Shown piece after piece: positions 6,276-9,121 of a DNA stretch of 9,121 bases. Numbering within the stretch: the stretch's first letter is position 1; each line of letters begins with the position of its first letter. The stretch covers positions 1 through 9,121 of the forward strand of contig DILD01000096.1 of the NCBI GenBank assembly GCA_002424845.1, written 5' to 3'. The notes below the pieces were generated by a model. The model saw nothing but the letters and a program-made list of their open reading frames with translations, did no database searches and was not told the origin of the DNA. The DNA is from Thiobacillus denitrificans. Lineage in GTDB: Bacteria; Pseudomonadota; Gammaproteobacteria; Burkholderiales; Thiobacillaceae. A program made the translations under genes and the position numbers.

Positions 6276-7481
6276 ATGAGCGAATCAACCAAAACCGCCG
6301 AACAACTGGCGGCCGAATTCAAAAGCGCCTACGACGCCGCCATTGACAAGGTGAAAGCCATCGCGGAACAAGCGCTCGGCGAGGCCAAAACCAGCGGCGA
6401 GATCGCGTCCAAAACGAAGGAAGACGCCGACGAAGCGCTGCTGAAAATGGGCACGATCCAGGAGCAGTTCCGCGGCCTGGAGCAGCGCCTGCTGGAGGGA
6501 CATGTCGGCGGCCAACAGCGTGCCAAGAGCGTCGGCGAACTGTTCACCGAAAGCGATAAGGTCAAGGAGTTCTTGTCGCAGGCTCGCCCCCGCGGCCGCG
6601 TTGACATGGAGGTCAAGGCCACGCTGACCAGCCTGACCACCGTGGCTGCCGGCTCGGTCGGCGACGCCATCAACCAGACTCGCCTGCCGGGAATCCTGGA
6701 GCTGCCGCAGCGCCGCCTTACGGTTCGTGACCTGCTGACGCCGGGAACCATGGACGGCAATACCCTGGAATATGTCAAGGAGACCGGGTTCACCAACAAT
6801 GCCGCACCGGTCGCCGAGGGCGCGCTCAAGCCATCCAGCGATATCCAGTTCGACCTGGTGAGCACCAGCGCCAAGGTCATCGCCCACTGGATGAAGGCGA
6901 GCCGGCAGGTTCTCGACGACATCTCGCAGCTGCGGTCGATCATCGACCAGCGCCTGCTATACGGCCTGGCCTACGTCGAGGAAGCCCAGCTGCTCAATGG
7001 CGACGGCACCGGGCAGAACTTGCTGGGACTCATCCCGCAGGCGACGGCCTATGCGGCGCCGATCACGCTAACTGCGCCGACCAGCATCGACATGATGCGG
7101 CTGGCCATGTTGCAGGCGGCGCTGGCTGAGTACCCGGCCACTGGCCACGTGATGAATCCCATCGACTGGGCCTGGATCGAGACGCTCAAGGACGCGGAGG
7201 GTCGGTACATCATCGGCAACCCGCAGGGCAGCATCTCGCCGACGCTGTGGGGGCTGCCAGTGGTAACCACGCAAGCGATCGCGGTGGACAAGTTCCTGAC
7301 CGGGGCATTCCGGCTGGGGGCGCAGGTGTTTGATCGGTGGGCGGCGCGGGTCGAGGTTGCGACTGAGAATGATTCCGATTTCGTTATGAACCTTTTGACG
7401 GTGCTCAGTGAAGAAAGGATCGCCCTTGCCGTCTACCGTCCCCAAGCATTTATTTTCGGTGACTTCGGCCGCGTAGCCTGA
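6276..7481 (+). CDS. Major capsid protein, HK97 family with delta domain
   Basis: A 401-aa capsid subunit strikingly like HK97 gp5. Residues 1 to about 114 are helical and charged (EQLAAEFKSAYDAAIDKVKA and following) and form the scaffolding delta domain. Cleavage is expected near K114 (MEVK then ATLTSL), matching HK97 K103. The core then follows HK97 closely: LPGI-x-x-LPQRRLTVRDLL, NTLEYVKETGFTNNA, VAEGALKPSSDI, VIAHWMKASRQVLDD, LNGDGTG and LKDAEGRYI. The ending is FVMNLLTVLSEERIALAVYRP. The HK97 crosslinking residues K169, N356 and E363 correspond to K185, N372 and E379 here, each with the same offset of 16. Self-crosslinked chainmail is therefore likely. The start is set by GAGG at 6264-6267. 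The gene is followed by a strong hairpin. The comparison uses a remembered HK97 sequence. Confidence 0.97.
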   Translation: MSESTKTAEQLAAEFKSAYDAAIDKVKAIAEQALGEAKTSGEIASKTKEDADEALLKMGTIQEQFRGLEQRLLEGHVGGQQRAKSVGELFTESDKVKEFLSQARPRGRVDMEVKATLTSLTTVAAGSVGDAINQTRLPGILELPQRRLTVRDLLTPGTMDGNTLEYVKETGFTNNAAPVAEGALKPSSDIQFDLVSTSAKVIAHWMKASRQVLDDISQLRSIIDQRLLYGLAYVEEAQLLNGDGTGQNLLGLIPQATAYAAPITLTAPTSIDMMRLAMLQAALAEYPATGHVMNPIDWAWIETLKDAEGRYIIGNPQGSISPTLWGLPVVTTQAIAVDKFLTGAFRLGAQVFDRWAARVEVATENDSDFVMNLLTVLSEERIALAVYRPQAFIFGDFGRVA

Positions 7482-7493
7482 GGTAAAATGGCA

Positions 7494-7525
7494 AACGGCG
7501 CGGTGGTTGTAGCCGCCGCGCCGTT
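7494..7525 (+). terminator. Hairpin after the capsid gene, possible terminator
   Basis: AACGGCGCGGTGG (7494-7506) pairs with CCGCCGCGCCGTT (7513-7525) around a six-base loop. This gives 13 bp with a single U-G pair, and the stem is very GC-rich. Only a weak T signal follows (TTCTAAAC), so it may be a partial terminator that limits readthrough, or an RNA-stabilising structure at the 3' end of the abundant capsid message. It stands between the capsid gene and the inserted HNH gene. Confidence 0.65.
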
Positions 7526-7554
7526 CTAAACAAACCGAACATGCGGGGTTCGAT

Positions 7555-8442
7555 ATGTCTGCCGATCAGTCTAGAGCAAAGGTCACGAAATGTCATGCTG
7601 GGTGCGGTGGTGATGTCCAGTACAAGACGAACAGCAAGGTTTATTGCGATCCATGCCGCGCGGAGCGTCGGCGCGAGATGGACAGAAAAGCCGCCGAGGT
7701 CCAGCGCCGAAAGCGAGGAATTGCGCCTGTCAAGGGAACGACCATCGCGTGCGAACAGTGCGGCGTCCAATTCGTGCGAAGCGGCATCAAGCGCAAGTTC
7801 TGCGCGCCTTGTGCTGACGAAGTGATGCACCAGCGCGCACGCGACCGCGTCAATCGGCTGGCCCGCGAACGCGGTGCGCCACAATTCGGCGAGGAACTGA
7901 ATTGCAAGCACTGCGGTACCACGTTCAAACGTTCATCGCCGCGCGAGTGCTATTGCGAGAAGTGCAAGGAGCTTCAGAAGCGTAGCGCGCTGCCGCTCCT
8001 GAAGGAGGCCGTGAGGAAGTACAAGAAGGAAGTGTGGCTTCCAAAGTACTGGGAAGACCCGGAAGTCCGGAACCGAACCCTTCAGTCCTACAAGAAGTCA
8101 CGCAACAAGCGGAAGGCCGATCCGGCGTTCACCATCAACGAACGCATTAGCGTAGGCATACGGCAAAGCCTGGCCCGTGGCAAAGGAGGCGCGAGATGGC
8201 AGGCTTTGGTGGACTACACCCTTGCCGACCTAATGCGCCACCTGGAGCGCCAGTTCCTTCCCGGCATGACATGGGAGAACAGAGGCGCCTGGCACCTGGA
8301 TCATATTCAGCCGCTCGCAAGCTTCAACTTCACCACGCCGTCCGACCCGGACTTCAAGGCCGCTTGGAGCTTGCCGAACCTGCGCCCGTTGTGGGCGTGT
8401 GATAACCTACGCAAGAGTGCGCAGCGGACCCATCTGCTGTGA
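7555..8442 (+). CDS. HNH homing-type endonuclease with three zinc ribbons
   Basis: A 295-aa basic protein, probably a free-standing homing endonuclease. The N-terminal half has three cysteine ribbons: C13/C17 with C31/C34, C66/C69 with C83/C86, and C117/C120 with C134/C137. They are separated by arginine-rich helices and would read DNA in a modular way. A long basic linker (about 140-195) leads to the nuclease. The segment YTLADLMRHLERQFLPGMTW (221-240) is followed by WHLDHIQPLASFNF (H247, D249, H250). Then come LPNLRPLW with N275, and DNLRKSA with N284. This is the HNH subclass known from many phage homing nucleases. It interrupts the head operon between the capsid gene and the small gene at 8454, lies behind a hairpin, and has only a weak GGGG (7545-7548) before its ATG. 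These are all signs of an inserted selfish gene. Confidence 0.9.
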   Translation: MSADQSRAKVTKCHAGCGGDVQYKTNSKVYCDPCRAERRREMDRKAAEVQRRKRGIAPVKGTTIACEQCGVQFVRSGIKRKFCAPCADEVMHQRARDRVNRLARERGAPQFGEELNCKHCGTTFKRSSPRECYCEKCKELQKRSALPLLKEAVRKYKKEVWLPKYWEDPEVRNRTLQSYKKSRNKRKADPAFTINERISVGIRQSLARGKGGARWQALVDYTLADLMRHLERQFLPGMTWENRGAWHLDHIQPLASFNFTTPSDPDFKAAWSLPNLRPLWACDNLRKSAQRTHLL

Positions 8443-8443
8443 C

Positions 8444-8448
8444 GGAGG
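8444..8448 (+). promoter_or_regulatory. Ribosome binding site of the 70-aa gene
   Basis: GGAGG lies five bases before ATG 8454, just after the HNH stop (8440-8442). It sets the start at 8454 and rules out the in-frame GTG at 8439 that overlaps that stop. The signal is much stronger than that of the HNH gene before it, as expected if it is the original head-operon site. Confidence 0.65.
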
Positions 8449-8453
8449 CTAGA

Positions 8454-8666
8454 ATGAAGCACACCTACCGCGTACTGCGTCAAATGACCGGCGACAAGCC
8501 ATATTTGCCGGGGGACACGCGCGATCTGACGCCGGCCGAAGCAAAGCACTTGGTGGCCCTGGGCGTGCTCAAAGACCTTGGCCCGGTAAAGACCGAAGCC
8601 GAGAAGGCCGCGCCGGCACACGCCAACAAGCAGGCGCCGGCCGTTAAAAACAAGTCGCGAACGTAG
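8454..8666 (+). CDS. Small hypothetical head-region protein, 70 aa
   Basis: I do not know this protein's function. Residues 1-42 follow a pattern common in small phage proteins of head and tail modules. A short strand (KHTYRVLRQ) is followed by PYLPGDTRDLTPAEAKHLVALGVL, meaning Y-x-x-G-D, a leucine, then an alanine/glutamate helix ending L-x-x-L-G-V. The last 25 residues are a lysine- and alanine-rich, low-complexity tail (EAEKAAPAHANKQAPAVKNK), probably disordered. The stop TAG is part of the AGGAGG site of the next gene. It sits where head-completion or accessory proteins are usual, but no specific role can be assigned. Confidence 0.72.
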   Translation: MKHTYRVLRQMTGDKPYLPGDTRDLTPAEAKHLVALGVLKDLGPVKTEAEKAAPAHANKQAPAVKNKSRT

Positions 8667-8674
8667 GAGGCCGC

Positions 8675-9025
8675 ATGTCTGACGTTGGTTCGGAAAAATT
8701 TGCGATTGCAGCGGGAGCCATGTCGCCTGCCATATGGATGACGACATTTGAAACCGGAATCACAGCCATCCCCGCGGCTGGCGGAACGATGCGCGTGTTC
8801 AAGTCGACCTCGCCGCGCCTTGACATCCTCGCCGACATCGCCGACGGGTCGCTGTCCTACGCCAACCTGATCGCCGGCACGCAGCCCACACGCAGCACAT
8901 GGATGCTGTGGGCGCCCGGCGCGGTAACCGCCACCACCAACCAAGGGCCGATTGAATCCGCCGGGGACGTGGCACTCATCGCCACGGCGACCGGCGCGGC
9001 CGGGCGGCTTGAGGTGGCCCGATGA
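8675..9025 (+). CDS. Hypothetical head or tail connector region protein, 116 aa
   Basis: I do not recognise this gene. A strong AGGAGG (8665-8670) precedes the ATG by four bases. The protein is rich in Gly, Ala, Thr and Ser, and alternates short hydrophobic strands with turns: IWMTTFETGITAIPAAGGTM, MRVFKSTSPRLDILADI, and a valine/alanine-rich end, DVALIATATGAAGRLEVAR. This suggests a beta-rich structural protein. There is no signal peptide or clear membrane segment. Its place after the capsid genes and its coupling to the next gene (ATGA at 9022-9025) fit a virion or connector component, but that is inference. Confidence 0.72.
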   Translation: MSDVGSEKFAIAAGAMSPAIWMTTFETGITAIPAAGGTMRVFKSTSPRLDILADIADGSLSYANLIAGTQPTRSTWMLWAPGAVTATTNQGPIESAGDVALIATATGAAGRLEVAR

Positions 9026-9121
9026 CCATCGAGCAGCGCGTCGAACGGATGTTCAACGCCGGCGGATCGACGCCGGTGGGTACAGGTTTCCCCCTCGTGC
9101 CGTTCGCCTCTCTCCCCGCAG
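9022..9121 (+). CDS. Start of a further phage gene, cut by the window end
   Basis: Only the first 33 codons are present, beginning MTIEQRVERMFNAGGSTPVG and remaining open to the last base. The ATG overlaps the previous TGA (ATGA), the coupling style used elsewhere in this operon. The product cannot be identified from so little sequence. Confidence 0.5.
   Translation, partial: MTIEQRVERMFNAGGSTPVGTGFPLVPFASLPA

Noticed and set aside
5663..6322. Minus-strand open frame of 219 codons across the protease gene
   Set aside because: It is opposite a clear HK97-family protease, has no ribosome site or domain, and its composition reflects the complementary codons.
6285..6943. Two overlapping minus-strand open frames of about 200 codons
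   Set aside because: Both lie under the capsid protein gene, which has full-length homology, and the overlapping pair cannot both be coding.
1..9121. tRNA genes, CRISPR arrays, insertion sequences or attachment sites
   Set aside because: I saw no cloverleaf-type sequence, regularly spaced repeat array, transposase gene or long flanking duplication in either strand.

Overview
This window is the packaging and head module of a tailed, HK97-type double-stranded DNA phage or prophage. Every gene I can support lies on the + strand, packed with TGATG or ATGA overlaps or short gaps. The sequence is GC-rich, which fits a proteobacterial host, but nothing here fixes the genus. The capsid protein is close enough to that of coliphage HK97 to align through its core without shifts at the key positions. 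The module is therefore siphovirus-like.

Layout. (1) 1-1137 holds three small accessory genes: a TrfB/KorA-like DNA-binding protein, an unknown 87-aa protein, and a protein with a DUF551-like N-terminal half. (2) 1149-1410 is a broken composite gene. It has the start of one phage structural protein (MANIVFNVAKG...NDPANSALVVVLL) in two frames, followed by what looks like the C-terminal end of a small tail-adaptor-type protein. (3) 1410-2264 carries two different HNH endonucleases in tandem. (4) 2345-4377 encodes the terminase small (P27-type) and large subunits. (5) 4359-7481 encodes the portal, the HK97-family prohead protease and the major capsid protein, followed by a strong hairpin. (6) 7555-8442 is a third, unrelated HNH protein with three zinc ribbons. 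It looks like a free-standing homing endonuclease inserted in the head operon. (7) 8454-9121 has two small unassigned genes and the start of a third, where head-completion or tail-connector genes are expected.

How it works together. Terminase, probably helped by a neighbouring HNH protein, would cut concatemeric DNA and pump it through the portal into a prohead. The prohead is built from the capsid protein, which carries its own scaffold (delta) domain, and is matured by the serine protease. The capsid protein keeps the lysine, asparagine and glutamate used by HK97 to crosslink its shell. I found no tRNA, rRNA, CRISPR array or insertion sequence. I do not see a wholly new system. The most unusual items are the composite relic, three HNH proteins of three architectures in about 7 kb, and structured non-coding DNA between the HNH and terminase genes.
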